64,000 nt of DNA from Liolophura sinensis. Lineage: Eukaryota; Mollusca; Polyplacophora; Chitonida; Chitonidae. Location: positions 22,670,955-22,734,954 of the forward strand of contig NC_088305.1 of assembly GCF_032854445.1 (NCBI RefSeq), given 5' to 3'. A model generated the notes under the pieces. The model had not been told where the DNA came from, did no database searches, and saw only the letters and a program-made list of their open reading frames with translations. Below are positions 48,396 through 59,624 of this stretch, piece by piece. How positions within the stretch are numbered: the stretch's first letter is position 1; every line of letters begins with the position of its first letter. A program made the position numbers and the translations under genes.

Positions 48396-49129
48396 TTTGG
48401 ATCCCAAATTCGCTGCATCGACCATGTATTGGCGGTGCCCTGATTACGGCATTGCACACTTTGTGCAGTCCACGGATAACATAATCCTGTGACATTTATG
48501 AATATTCCAGAAAGCATAGTGTGAGATATTTTCGCTTTACTGCTCATTTGTAGATCAGTGCATAACAAAGAGCATCCGCGATGTGCAAATCGTTCAATTA
48601 TGCCTTTGAACTCCCCCATGAGACCTCCATCATCAATTCCCATCGGTTCCTCTCCACTGCCATCCACAGAGTCTACTGTGGGAAGTTTGTTGATCAAAAG
48701 CGTCATATTCGCGATTACGTAATAGACAGCACCCTGGTTTGTCGGTGTGGTTCAGTGCATGAACGGTGTAAAAGAATCGATGGCATAAACATGTAATTCT
48801 ATTTTTTTCTGTCAATTTGACGGAGACATTAAGCAGTTCTCGTGATCGTTATTTATGTGCCTGTACATTGCATTCACGTTTTCCTCCTAAGAAAGATTTT
48901 GCGTTCGTGACACTCTAAGTAGCAACCACGAAATTGAAGCCTGTCTGGTGTTCGTGTACGTTTTGTTTTACGTGTACGGTGGTCTTCATGCCTGTACAGG
49001 TGTAGAGCTAAGGCAGACGGCAAAGCTACCGGAGAAAGACAGGGTCTGACATATCGGGACTATAAATCACGACTGAAGTATACACTCGTGACAAGCCGAA
49101 CTATATTCCATTGTGAAATGTCGCTTGAG
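48396..49129. other. Unannotated sequence
   Basis: No gene or repeat recognised; a chance 71-codon frame at 48581-48796. Confidence 0.35.
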
Positions 49130-49410
49130 TGGCCTAGCCCTGAGTTAACCCTATCATGGCGCTAATCAATTACTACCCGTGACAATTGTCGCTGCCTCGC
49201 TCTCGATCCCGGAGGAAGTAGCGGACAGCGGAGCGGCTGTAATTGTTACGAGCGCCGATTGGTGATTTTTCATATTAATGGTCAATACGTCTTAATTACA
49301 GTCGCTGGCCACTCATAAATAATACGCCCATCTTCGGTGATAAATTGAAAATCGTTTGCATCAATTACGACGTGAGAAGTTTCTGATCAGCTCTTACTGC
49401 TAACCGAAGT
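49130..49410. promoter_or_regulatory. Candidate conserved non-coding or enhancer-like segment
   Basis: This segment is compositionally mixed, in contrast to the AT-rich surroundings. It packs homeodomain- and octamer-type words: GCTAATCAATTACTACC, GCTGTAATTGTTACGAGCG, CATATTAATGG, GTCTTAATTACAGTCG, CGTTTGCATCAATTACG. It lies in the longest stretch (about 48.8-51.3 kb) with no recognised element insertion. This is inference from word content only; conservation across species is not visible from one sequence. Confidence 0.3.
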
Positions 49411-51321
49411 GGTGTCACCTAATTGCCAGTAGTGAACTTTACGACGCAATGTTCACTTATGTAGGCTACACTGTTATCAGCTGGATACATGGTGAGCTTG
49501 GTCCAAGGTCCGGCACCAAATGAGTGGCGCAGGAGGATTTACCGGCACATAACCTTTGAACAATCAGCCAACTCCTTCATGCAAAGCCTTTCACAAAACC
49601 GCTCCCCTGGGGGTGACTGGCGGCAAGATTCGACAAATAACACTGTGACCCACTGAGCGCACACCATTGCTGATCTTATATTCTCAGGGGTAGCGAACTA
49701 ATTCCGACATTTTGCTGTCAAAGGCTTTCCAGATCTATCACTGCTATAGCTGCTTGACGAGTTTAGCTTCCCAAACCAGACACTTCAAGTCATCTAGTTT
49801 AATCGGGTATGCCTGGACCAATTTTATCTTTCCATCACCTGGGCATAACATCCATTTTATGTCTTCTTAGCACTTTTACCACGTTACCCTATTTTAGCAC
49901 AAAAGGTATCAAAATCGTCCAGCGATGAAACGCAATGTATATGAGTACATCGTTTTCCTTAATGCTGTTGACGACTGGATACGACTAAGGCATTCGACGG
50001 AATCAGGGCCTAGTACAGTTAAAATAAATAGTATCCTAGGCCTATGATAGACGAGGTGTTAATTTTTCGCACTCATATGTGACAGTTACCTACCGTCCTA
50101 TTCATGCACTGTCGATACTTTGTTTTAACAGCCTTTGACGTGCAATCACTGATTTTGTAAGCGATATCCTGCGAAGCTTAGTTACAGTATGGATTTGGGT
50201 GCTTTATCTGATATAGATACAATACAGTAGTTACTTATAAAATCCATTTACGCGTGATTATCCATTTGGTTAATATATAAAGTTTTTACGTAACTTAGAA
50301 TAAATATACAGGTATATGTTTAGCACTCAAAACCGCAGCCATCTATTAAGAGAATTTTCGTGTAGCATGCCAATTAAATGTTGGGCTGTAGACTGGATTG
50401 CGATGACGGTCATGACAACGATGATTAAATTAAGTTTGCAATATTATTTTGTTTATGTCAAACAGTGTCTCCTGCTAGAAAACTTTCCATGATGTTCACA
50501 AATGCAGGATGCTGGAACGCCGTGCCGAAGACAGCAGACACGTAATTCCACACCAGTGGTAATGTATATGTACTGACACCTAGCCTATAAATATCCCTAC
50601 GTTATTCCATTATTGTGATCGCCCAGCCAGAAGTGCGACTATTGCCACTATTATTGTCCAGTCTTCTTGAGCGCTCCCACGACTCAACTGGGGCTCTCTG
50701 TGTGAGAGACAGAATTTTGAATTGCCAGACTACATGTATCATTGTGCGCCTGAACTTACCAGTGTAGAAAAGGATGTCTATTCTCCGTGATTACATATCC
50801 GTTAAAAACAGCTTTAAAAGACAAGCATTAGTTTGTTTTGACGGGGATTGTACTAGTCTCAGTTCCTAAGTCGTGACCAACTACCAGCCATTACGCCGTC
50901 AGCACTACTTTGGATTAGCATACTTTCTCTTTTGTGTATGTGTTGGGTGTATATTTGTCTGCAAATATCGACGCGATGTATTAACTAATTTCAAGCCATC
51001 TTTAGTATCTTCCGTAACGCGAACCGCACAGGTGATACTGATCTGGTAAAACCTGTCTCAGACATCTTATCCTGGGTGCAGCCGAACAGAAACACGATCA
51101 CCGCGTGCTTTGTGTTTCCATTATCTGGCCAACTAGGAAAGATTCTTCGATATAAGCACGTCCCTGCTTGTCATTCTGTTCCAGGATTGAAACTTATACG
51201 AGGTGTGTTGCACAGACAAGCGAAAACATACTTAGCATATTAGTTGCATTACCCGGATAACGCAACGGCTTGAAGACAAATACACTTGCCTATTGTACAA
51301 AAAAGCCTTTTTGATTGTTAT
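49411..51321. other. Repeat-poor unannotated stretch
   Basis: About 1.9 kb with no SINE, LINE or satellite that I recognise and no frame above 60 codons. Freedom from insertions in this repeat-dense window may reflect regulatory constraint, or chance. Confidence 0.3.
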
Positions 51322-51533
51322 TTTACACCGTACTTAAGAATATTTCACATATAGGACGCCGGCCAGCGTTATGGTGAGAGGAAATCACAAGTTGCTGGCA
51401 GACCTTCTCACTTCCGGCCAGAGAAAAAGCCAGCATGAGCTGGACTTGAGCTCACAACGACCGTATTGGTGAGAGGCTCCTGTGTTATTGCTCCATGCTG
51501 GGGCGCTAACCCCTTGGCCCCGGAGGCCCCAGT
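51322..51533 (-). repeat. SINE-A copy, head retained, minus strand
   Basis: ATTTTACACCGTACTTAAGA (tail), GGCCAGCGTTATGGTGAGAG, CCAGCATGAGCTGGACTTGA, GACCGTATTGGTGAGAGGCT and GCGCTAACCCCTTGGCCCCG (reversed tRNA-like head with A box) are present. About 25 bp of the body are deleted after GGAAATCACA. Confidence 0.92.
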
Positions 51534-52170
51534 AGTCTTTTCTTCACCCGTCACATCAAATGCACTTTAGCTTGACGTCAAAACGGCATTTACCGCAACG
51601 ACACACCTCAATCTGTCGTAAAAATAAGCCGTCGTTAAACACGTGACCACTCAGATTATTTTGCTTTCCAAAACTACGGCCTTATACAAGCGAGCGGTAT
51701 TTAACATAGGCCATATTACCACATGCTCTCAAGCAAAAACGTGTTGAAGGGAGTGTTATTTTATCAGCATCTTTCCATAAATCGTATGCAGAGGATTTGT
51801 GGGGCGAAAAGTTGAATAGGGCGGGGGTCTGGGCGAGAACTGTTAGTGACAGATTCGCGCCTGATCGTGTCCAAACATCTGATTGGTCGGTTTTGTTTTA
51901 GGAATGCCCTGACTAGATAATCCAATCTCCATGAAATCTGTGTCCGGTGGGGTTTCATTTTATCCTGTACCCTATTAGATAAGCCTGTCTATTTTAATAT
52001 TTTAGAGGGTATACATTCGTTGGACGTTTAGCCAAAGGGCTTCAATGAGGAATTCAGAAATGGGTTTGCTGTGGTAGATATGCTATCCATCGACAATTTT
52101 GTTTTGTTACGCACATTTTCCACTATCCCAACGATCCGGAATAAAAACCAGAAAATTTGCGTTAATCACA
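51534..52170. other. Unannotated flank of the LTR element
   Basis: No gene or repeat. The sequence adjoining the 3' LTR (GCGTTAATCACA) does not match the sequence beyond the 5' LTR, so no target-site duplication can be proposed. Confidence 0.4.
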
Positions 52171-53015
52171 TGTGAGAATTTTAAGGGTACCACTATCGAA
52201 GAGCAGGTTTTAGTTCCCGGACAAATTAAGAAAATAAACAAATAATACAACTGACAATAATATACAAAACAATACAAATAATTACAAATGATTACAAATA
52301 TACATGGTTGAGCAAAAGTCTGGACCCAATTTACTCTTTAACAATTTACAGTTTACAATAAGTGGTCGAACTGACTTCTACCTTCCTCCAAAGACTTTCT
52401 TACTTGGGAGACACGTGATCTTTGCACATTTCGCAGCATAGAGTTATTTCCTCTTATGGTTTCAATTTCTTGTGTGATGTTATCTTTTAGTGCTTGTAAC
52501 GCTCTTGGTTTTGTTGGCATACAAAAGCAGAAGCTCTACTCTTTCTGGAATTGTTAGCTTCTCTGCCATGGGTAACAATCTGAAAGATAATAAATAAAAT
52601 TAATAAAATTTTACATAATACCTAAATAATCAAAATTATGTTAAAATAAATACAAACAAATTCTATAGTAAATTGCATTTTGCTCCACCCTGTATATACG
52701 GACATACATTCCAAAGGCGAGTCAGTCCATGTAAAGATAGAATCCACAGTTAAGATAAATTCCTCAATCTACGGATGACAGTGCGATAAGTGGTTTATTC
52801 CCCAGTTGCCTGTGCATTTGTAACTTCTCAGAGCTGACGTGTTGACAGTAACGTCCGTGATGTCCGTGATATACACAAGTAAACACAAAAGCTTCGAGAA
52901 CGCTCGACTAAATTACAGTGCAGGCTATAACGTGCACAGACAGAAAAATGTAGGTCAGACACTGACAAATACAAAAAAATTAAAAAATAAAATACAATGT
53001 TTACAGACGGGGCTT
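52171..53015 (-). repeat. 3' LTR of the gypsy element (minus-strand sense)
   Basis: Plus-strand blocks CAAAGGCGAGTCAGTCCATG, ATCCACAGTTAAGATAAATT, CCTCAATCTACGG, GTGGTTTATT, CGAGAACGCTCGAC, GTAGGTCAGACACTGACAAA and ACAATGTTTACAGACG match the 5' LTR. Relative to that LTR and the 13.8-kb copy it lacks about 330 bp between GATATACAC and AAGTAAACAC, and it contains a 394-bp transposon insertion. Its outer end (TGTGAGAATTTTAAGGG) is rearranged compared with TGTAAGAG of the other LTR. Confidence 0.85.
52301..52694 (-). mobile_element. 394-bp Tc1/mariner-like miniature transposon
   Basis: Ends TACATGGTTGAGCAAAAGTC and, reversed, TACAGGGTGGAGCAAAATGC form about 17-bp imperfect terminal inverted repeats flanked by TA on both sides (52299-52300, 52695-52696), the Tc1/mariner signature. 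On the minus strand an ATG at 52567-52569 opens MAEKLTIPERVELLLLYANK, which resembles the first helix of a mariner-type transposase DNA-binding domain, and stops after 30 codons. An intron-acceptor-like TTTATTATCTTTCAG precedes it. No catalytic domain, so non-autonomous. Confidence 0.8.
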
Positions 53016-53016
53016 T

Positions 53017-53040
53017 AACCCCCCCCCCCCACCGCCCACC
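53017..53040 (-). other. Polypurine tract
   Basis: On the plus strand this is AACCCC..., a run of C with CACCGCCCACC; on the minus strand it is a G-rich purine tract just before the 3' LTR. It would prime plus-strand DNA synthesis. Position and composition fit, but the long G homopolymer may have grown by slippage. Confidence 0.6.
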
Positions 53041-53169
53041 TAAAGGAAAGATAACTCTACATAAGTGCTGTGATCTTTACAATCACTAAACATAACACAT
53101 GTATACAATAATGACAAATTGATGTCATAAGGGATATATGTACATACATAAAAATGTATACGTACACAA

Positions 53170-54470
53170 ATGTCAATCAAGCTCTAGATAGCATTTCAGG
53201 TACAGTGTTATCCTTACCAGCAATACGTACAATTTCCAGAGCCTAATGCTGTAAGGTCAAAGACCATCGTAATAATCTGTGACTTTTGTTCTTAAATTTC
53301 TCCGAGATCGCCAAAGGGCTGTGATCAGTATACACAGTGACTTTACCAGAACAACTGGTCAAATACACTTCGAAATGCTGTACAGCCAGAACAAGGTCTA
53401 ATACCTCCTTCTTAATGGTGGAATGATTCTTTTCATGTTTGTTTAACTTCCTAGAAAAGTAACTCACAGGCTGTTCTATCCCATCCTCTCCTTCCTCGAG
53501 CAAAACAGCTCCTACTTTGATGTCACTAGAGTCCACTGCCATCTTGAAATGACGGCTAAAATTTGAAGCTTTCAAAATAGGAGGGTCAGATAGAATGCCC
53601 TTTAACATATCACAAGGTGACTGACAATTATCCGACCATTCAAGCTTCACATTCTTTTTTAAGCATGTTAATGAAGTAGCAACATCGCTGAAATTGGGTA
53701 CAAACTTGAGGTAAAAACCAAACACCCTAAGCACTCTAAGAATGTCTTTCTTACAAGTAGGCACTGGTAAATCCAGTATGATTTGGGCTTTAGCTGAACG
53801 AGGGACTATCTATCCACCGCCAACCTGATGACTAAGGTATGTCACTTGTCCTTTGACAAATTCTGTTTTCTTGAGATTAACTAAACCTAATACAGATATT
53901 GTAGAGAATATACCCTCACATGTTTACAATGGTCTTCCGACATGTCACTTAAAATAAGAATGTCATCTATGTAGGCTGCAGAGAAGTCCAACGCTACTAC
54001 AATTTTATTGGCTAACCTTTGAAACGCCGCCGCACTATTTTCTTGCCAAACGGTGTGACACGAAACCGATTAAATCCCGAAGGAATAGCAAAGGCAAATA
54101 TTTCCTTAGCCATATTTATCAATGGTATCTGCCAGTAACCCTTCAGAGGATCAATCTTAGTAATAAACTTGGCATTTCTTACCGTATCAATACAATCCTC
54201 AATACGGGGAATAGGATAAGAATCCGTCCTGGTTACGGCACTGACCTTTCCGTAATCCACACCTAGGCGTACAGAACCATCGGGCTTGAGGATAACTGCA
54301 ATTGATGAACACCAGTCAGTCTGGCTGGGCTCCATAATCCCATCCTCTAACATGTTTTGTATTTCCTGGTTAACAAGCTTTAACTTGGCAGGGTTAATTG
54401 TGTAGGCATGGTATAGGGTGCAGTTTGATAGGTACACTCCACCTTACATCTACATCATGCATTATTATCC
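53170..54470 (-). pseudogene. Gypsy pol remnant: reverse transcriptase and RNase H
   Basis: From 54470 down: a MHDVDV start, YTINPAKLKLV, EDGIMEPSQTDWCSSIAVIL, KPDGSVRLGVDYGKVSAVT, SYPIPRIEDCID, FITKIDPLKGYWQIPL, then the catalytic YIDD at 53962-53973. The tether and RNase H follow (ILRVLRVFGFYLKFVPNFSD, SNFSRHFKMAVDSSDIKVGA, SYFSRKLNKHEKNHSTIKKE, VTVYTDHSPLA), and the frame ends NTVPEMLSRA-stop near 53180. The residue pattern is that of Ty3/gypsy. Stops (for example after HQVGGG) and frameshifts break it into pieces at 54012-54437 and 53243-53764. No integrase follows RNase H: only about 150 bp remain before the polypurine tract. Confidence 0.93.
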
Positions 54471-54474
54471 ATAA

Positions 54475-56604
54475 CATACGACACATGCTTTCCTGTTGTG
54501 ACCATAGACAGCCCATCGAAACATATTCGCAAACCTTGAGTCACACAAGGTATTTTACGGTCTGTATTCGAGAAGAACAAACATTATCCCAAATATTTGA
54601 AATCTACTGATATACCGACTCGCGTCAAATATAGGACGTACAGGAACAAACTGAAAAACTTGGTCTGTTTTTCGCAAAAGGATTACTTCGAAAAAAACAA
54701 AAACAAAAACTAAACGACCAAAATCACAGTATAAATCGAACTTGGAAAGTATTGAATGATCTGATGGGACGTGGTAAATGCAAGAACATGCCTAAATGTT
54801 TTAATATTGATGGGTTATCTGTTTCAGATAAAAGTGTTATTTCCAATAGATTTAATGACTTTTTCGACTATTGCTTCCAGTCTTGACGCTAAGATACCCC
54901 CCCCCCCCTCCAAGCCCTAAACATTTTTCAGACTTCCTAGGTGAGCCTGTAGAAGAAAACTTTCAATTTTCTCCTGTCTCGCCTGGTCATGTCGAAACCA
55001 CTGTACACAGCCTAAAGGCATCAGTTCCAGGCTTAGATGACATTTGCATGTCTGATCTCAAACTTCTCCCTTATGTCGGGTTGTATGCCGTCTTCGTTGA
55101 AATCTGCAAAAATTACCCCCATCTTTAAATGTCGTTACGCCAATGATATAACAACCTACCGTCCTATCTCGATATTACCTAATCTGAGGAAAATAATGGA
55201 AAAAAGTAGCTGTAAACAAGATGAATGATTTTCTGACCGCCAGTGACATCATTTCGCCCAACCAATTTGGTCTTGGAACTGGGCATTCTACTACCCATGC
55301 GGGGTGCACGCTAGTTGCCAAAGACACCAAACAACATTCTATCGTGTCTTTCCTTGACCTGTCAAAGTCTTTTGACGCTGTCAACCACAAAATCCTTCTA
55401 CAAAAACTCGAATACTTTGGGTTTCGAGCTCGCAGCGCTCAATGATTCGAGAGCTATCTGGGCAATCCCAATCAATTCACTTTGAGGGAAACATGTCAAA
55501 AGAACACAAGGTTAATTGTGGTGTTCCCCAGGGCTCCATTCTAGGTCCTATTTTATTTTTATTGTACATTGATGACATCACAGAATCATCAGATATTCTG
55601 GATTTTACATTATCTGCTGATGATACAAGTGTCTACACTTATGCGCCTTCAAGGGCCGAGGCTGTATCCACTATGTCTGTAGAGTTGCAGAAAATTTCCG
55701 TCTGGCCAACAGCTAACCGCTTGTCCCATAATATTAGCAAAACAAAATGCATGCACATAAATGTATATGAAAAAAATGGCACTTCTGCCACCGTTATATT
55801 TGCATGGGGTTGAAATAGCCAGCCTATTTTGTACTACTCTCTGATATTCCCTTATCTTTCTTATGCAAATGTTTTATGGGATAGCACATACATGAGTTAT
55901 CTCCATCCCTTAGCAATTCTTCAGAAACGCATCATTCGCCTCTTCGCTTTCTCACAGAGACTGGATTATGCGGCTCCAGTATTTAAGAACCTTGAAATCC
56001 TTCCACTTGTACAAATACACAGATACTCATCATTGCTACTAGCGCATAAATTCACTCACCAATCACCCTCTCTTCCTCACAAATTTCAGCAGCTTTTCAA
56101 AAGACAATCGAACGTCCACAATTACCCAACCAGATCCCATCCTTTCAATCTCCATGTACCTTTTTTAACTTCAAATCTATCCACGCATTTCATCAGATCA
56201 TCAGCCCAAAGGGAGTAAAATAGGCTTCCTCCAAACTCAAAGTAATCAATGTCACGTCTTTATTCAAATCCAGGTTAAAAGATTGTTTTGAATAACAATA
56301 TTTGATCCACATTAGTCATACAATCTACGAGACAGAAGGTGTCACACAAAATATTGTTCACTCTGTTGTATAGTCAAGTTATATTTTTGTAGTGTTACAT
56401 GTGAGTTTTTTCCCCAGGTAAATTTGTTTTTTGTTAATACCATTGTTCAATAATTATCGTTCCTCACCAAGCATGTATTATTATTATTTGATAATAATGA
56501 GTCAAGGATAGAACAAGTCCCTTTCACTTTATTCCCACCATTTATGTCGTTGTAGCATATATGTATATGTACTTATGGTGAATAAACATTCAATTCAATT
56601 CAAT
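54475..56604 (+). mobile_element. 5'-truncated LINE (Jockey/CR1/L2-type non-LTR element) inserted in the gypsy pol
   Basis: Plus-strand pieces in several frames read YRTYRNKLKNLVCFSQKDYF, NRTWKVLNDLMGRGK, SDKSVISNRFNDFF, then RT blocks: DITTYRPISILPNLRKIMEK, SPNQFGLGTGHSTTHA, SIVSFLDLSKSFDAVNHKIL, VNCGVPQGSILGPILFLLYI with DD, SADDTSVYTY (usual FADD altered to SADD), and a thumb/C-terminal region (LIFPYLSYANVLWDS, ILQKRIIRLFAFS, PLVQIHRYSSLLLAHKF). The 3' end is GGTGAATAAAC then (ATTCA)n at 56587-56604. The endonuclease domain is missing. Dead through frameshifts. It separates the integrase finger from RT of the host element. Confidence 0.92.
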
Positions 56605-56740
56605 GAGTACCTTGCTAAAAGGTTATCCAAGAGCGGGGATGGGAATTAATGGTGTAGGATTTAAACTATGCTGGGGTTTCACAGCCAGCTGACAGGTCTT
56701 ACAGAAATTAACCACATATTACTCTCTGTCTCTCCAAGAC

Positions 56741-56947
56741 ACCAATGCGGTCGCTGTGAGTTCAAGTCCACCTCATGCTGGCTTCCTCTCCGGCCGTAAG
56801 TGGGAAGGTCTGTCAGCAACCTGCGGATGGTCGTGGGTTTCCCCCGGGCTGTGCCCGATTTCCACCCACCATAATGCTGGCCGCCGTCGTATAAGTGAAA
56901 TATTCTTGAGCACGGCGTAAAACACCAATCAAAAATCAAAGAAAAAA
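56741..56947 (+). repeat. SINE-A insertion in the integrase finger
   Basis: Starts at ACCAATGCGGTCGCTGTGAG, so it is 5'-truncated, and runs to CACGGCGTAAAACACCAATC. Flanked by 12-bp direct repeats TCTCTCCAAGAC (56729-56740) and TCTTTCCAAGAC (56948-56959), differing at one base. Among the best conserved SINE-A copies here. Confidence 0.94.
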
Positions 56948-58689
56948 TCTTTCCAAGACCTAAGTGTCCACCTACTGGAATGTCATGATTGAAAATTGCC
57001 CAATCATCGTTAAGTGATGCATGAAGGTGTCTATACTTTTTTCAACAGCTTATCCGCCTTGTAATAACAAACAGGTAAGTGGGTTATTTCTTCCACAGAC
57101 AAAGCTGACTTAATTCCCTTAAATCGGGACCTGACTATTGTTGTTTAACCACATCAGATCACAGGTCTGTCGAACTACTGACCACCCTCTACATCATCAA
57201 TACCATGAAAAAACGTACAGCCAAATTAATATTACCCACTGAATCCCAAGTAATAATAGAAGAATTTTTTTCTTTCTTCGTAGCTCTTTTTTGTGACCTG
57301 GTAACCACACAAGAGGGAAATATGCCTAAAAACTCCTCCTGTGTGTCTTCTTTATTTCCATCCAAATCCGGAACACTACAAACGTGAGGACATACCTTAA
57401 CTTTATCTTCTGGCAAGTCATTACCATGCAAGAAGGAAATATCTTCCACAGGCAAAGTATTAACAACCCTACAGTTACTAAACCATTGGGGGTAACCTCC
57501 ATTAATGGAACAGACATAAAATTTCCATTAATACCCTGGATCAAAACATGAGTGTTGGCCTTATCAGAATGTGCAGGATTCAAAACTGCCAACATCAAAG
57601 ACTGACCAGCCCCAGTATCCCGAAGTATCCAAACAGGGGAGGTAACTCCATTACCAGTAACCACACCATCAAACATGCATGCCCAGAATGTCTCTGGAGA
57701 CTACCCTACCTCCTTAACTTGTGGTTTAACGATAGGACCAACACTACCTATCTCTGTTTGTGGCATCACTGGTTCACACCTGGAGCTTATAAAAGCTAAT
57801 GACTTTCGCTCCTCTTTGATTTTCATGACTGGACATGTGGATAACAGATGTCCTGTGGCTTTACAATAACGGCAGGAAGGTGGACTTACATTTTGGAGTT
57901 TGGACTGGTCTTCTTGTCAGAAGAAAAACCCACACTTGACTTACGCTTCTCACCAGTCTGCTTGTCAGTAGTAAAATGTGACGTCTTCTTATCAGAATTC
58001 CACTTCTGAAATTTGGGCTGATATGTTTGTCTCCGTTAGTTTTATGATTTAACTCTTAACCAAACTGGCTACGGTCTTAACGTCCTTGACCTTCTGTTCA
58101 CTTAAATAAACCGTGACCTCATTAGGAGTACAATTCTTAAATTCCTCCAGAGAACAACCTTCCTTAAATCCTCAAAAGAAAGATCTAACTTCAGAGCCCT
58201 GCACCAGCTATCAAACTGTTTCTTTATCCCTGTCAAACTCCACGTAAGTTTCACCAGACTGTTTCCTTAACTATCTGAACTTCTGTATGTAGGCCTCCAG
58301 TATAAGCTTATTAGCAGACAAAACCAGAGCTTTTACTGTGTTGTGATCTGAAGACTGAACTACCGACAAACCAGCATACACCTCTGTTGCTTACCTTTAA
58401 ATGTACTCTGCAGTAACATTGTCCAATACCTTTCAGACCATTCCAAGCTAGCAGCCACTTTCTCAGAGGACAGAAATAACTTTTTTACATCCTTATCTTT
58501 AAATCTGGGCACTAATGAAATTTTTCGAGCCAAATCAAATCCTTGGTGACTAGGACTAACAGCTTCATTATCACTTCTTTTAGCCTAGAGTTCCTTCAGT
58601 TTGAACTCCTGTTCTAACTGTTTCTCTCTCTTCCTTTTCTAATTTCAACTTTTCTATCTCAAACTCTGTTTCTTCTCATTCTCTTTCCC

Positions 58690-59205
58690 TTTCTCTTTGT
58701 TTGTTTTTTATTCACCAATATAATATACAAAACATATGATTCATATAAACATACAGAAACATACTGGAGGGAAAAAAGCTCCATGGAGCTTTCTCTATTC
58801 CATTAACATACAATTTGTATATAATACAGGCATGTGATTATCTGTTCCTGTGAAAAAAGTAAATAAAATTATTTATTTTATTTATTTATTTGATCTGTTT
58901 TTTACGCCGTACTCAAGAATATTTCACCTATACGACGGCGGCCAGCATTATGGTGGGTGGAAAACGGGCAGACCCCGGGGAAAACCTACGACCATCAGCA
59001 GGTTGCTGGCAGACCTTCCCACGTACTTTAGTGCTTCTGACCGCGAGCGAGGTTAGCATATACTTTGTTTTGTTAACATTTAGTAAGAGGCAGTTTGCAC
59101 AGAATCAAGTGCTCATCTTTCCTAGCACGTAAGATGAAGTAGTGATAGCCTCATCGACATTTTCACAGCCATAAGTTGTGCTGGTATCGTCTGCAAAGAG
59201 TACTT
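58690..59205 (-). mobile_element. LINE fragment inserted in gag, itself split by a SINE
   Basis: Minus-strand residues VLFADDTSTTYGCENVDEA, then (past one stop) FCANCLLLNVNKTKYMLTS are RT motif C and the following block of a non-LTR element, unrelated to gag. Beyond the SINE, 58690-58866 looks like a LINE 3' end: a GCTCCATGGAGC palindrome and GGTGAATAAAAAAC on the minus strand. Direct repeats TCTTTGTTT occur at both edges. The thumb and C-terminal part is missing between the two halves. Assignment of the right half is firm; joining it to the left half is inference. Confidence 0.65.
58868..59029 (-). repeat. SINE-A copy nested in the LINE fragment
   Basis: TTATTTATTTATTTGATCTG, TTTTACGCCGTACTCAAGAA, ACGACGGCGGCCAGCATTAT, CGGGGAAAACC and TCAGCAGGTTGCTGGCAGAC, ending CTTCCCACGTA. 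The head and B-box side are missing. Confidence 0.92.
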
Positions 59206-59606
59206 CTTCGCTTTCTTTGTTTTCTAACGTAAACCTGTCCATCCCTAGCTGAAGCTTAACCAACTCAATACCTCGACTTTGGTCCGAAATCGGAAACGTA
59301 TTACCTAAGTTCAAGTGTTTGCTAAAAACATTCACCGTTTCACTCTTTCTAAGACTCTGGCTTAAGTTTAACTCAAAATTTTTAGATATTTCCTTAAATC
59401 TGCCTTTCTTAACTCAGACAGCTTAACAACCGACAAATCCTCACTATCAAGGAATGAATCGACACTAAATTCCTCAGCCATAATGACACTATAGCGTACA
59501 AATATCTGTACAAAATGTGAATCTTTTTGATCCAAAAACAGGAACCAGAACACCGCTAAACAAGCTGAGAATTAACGTGCTACCCTCTAGCACAAGCATG
59601 TTTTAG

Positions 59607-59624
59607 TTTCCGGACAATCTTCCA
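59607..59624 (-). other. Putative primer-binding site
   Basis: Three bases inside the 5' LTR edge, the minus strand reads TGGAAGATTGTCCGGAAA. It begins TGG as expected for pairing with a tRNA 3' CCA end. I cannot assign the tRNA. Confidence 0.55.

Larger units (their letters stand above)
56605..59481 (-). pseudogene. Gypsy gag, protease and integrase zinc finger remnant
   Basis: Start ATG at 59479-59481 gives MAEEFSVDSFLDSEDLSVVK, a typical gag opening. After an insertion come an E/K-rich helix, RFKDKDVKKLF, KVAASLEWSERYWTMLLQ, ILEAYIQKFR and SGETYVEFDRDKETV (capsid-type), then a CCHC knuckle CRYCKATGHLLSTC at 57833-57874. Protease: SPVWILRDTGAGQSLML at about 57600, a frameshift near 57460, then LPVEDISFLHGNDLPEDKVK and SCVVTRSQ. 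Integrase: LPVCYYKADKLLKKV, DIPVGGHLGLGKIF, [SINE], VVNFCKTCQLAVKPQHSLNP then TPLIPIPAL, i.e. a His/Cys finger split by the SINE. The DDE core is gone where the LINE sits. Many stops. Confidence 0.88.

Noticed and set aside
48103-48706. Overlapping frames of up to 145 codons on both strands
   Set aside because: Generated by the 29-bp tandem repeat. Several open frames at once across a tandem array is a hallmark of repeat structure, not of a gene.
53020-53240. Claim that the gypsy element simply lost its integrase after RNase H
   Set aside because: The integrase zinc-finger residues were found upstream of RT at 56.6-57.15 kb, and the frame ends in a natural SRA-stop, so the domain order differs instead.
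59105-59335. 76-codon frame as a single gag segment
   Set aside because: Its second half (FADDTS, then LLLNVNKTKYML after a stop) is LINE reverse transcriptase, so the frame spans an insertion junction.
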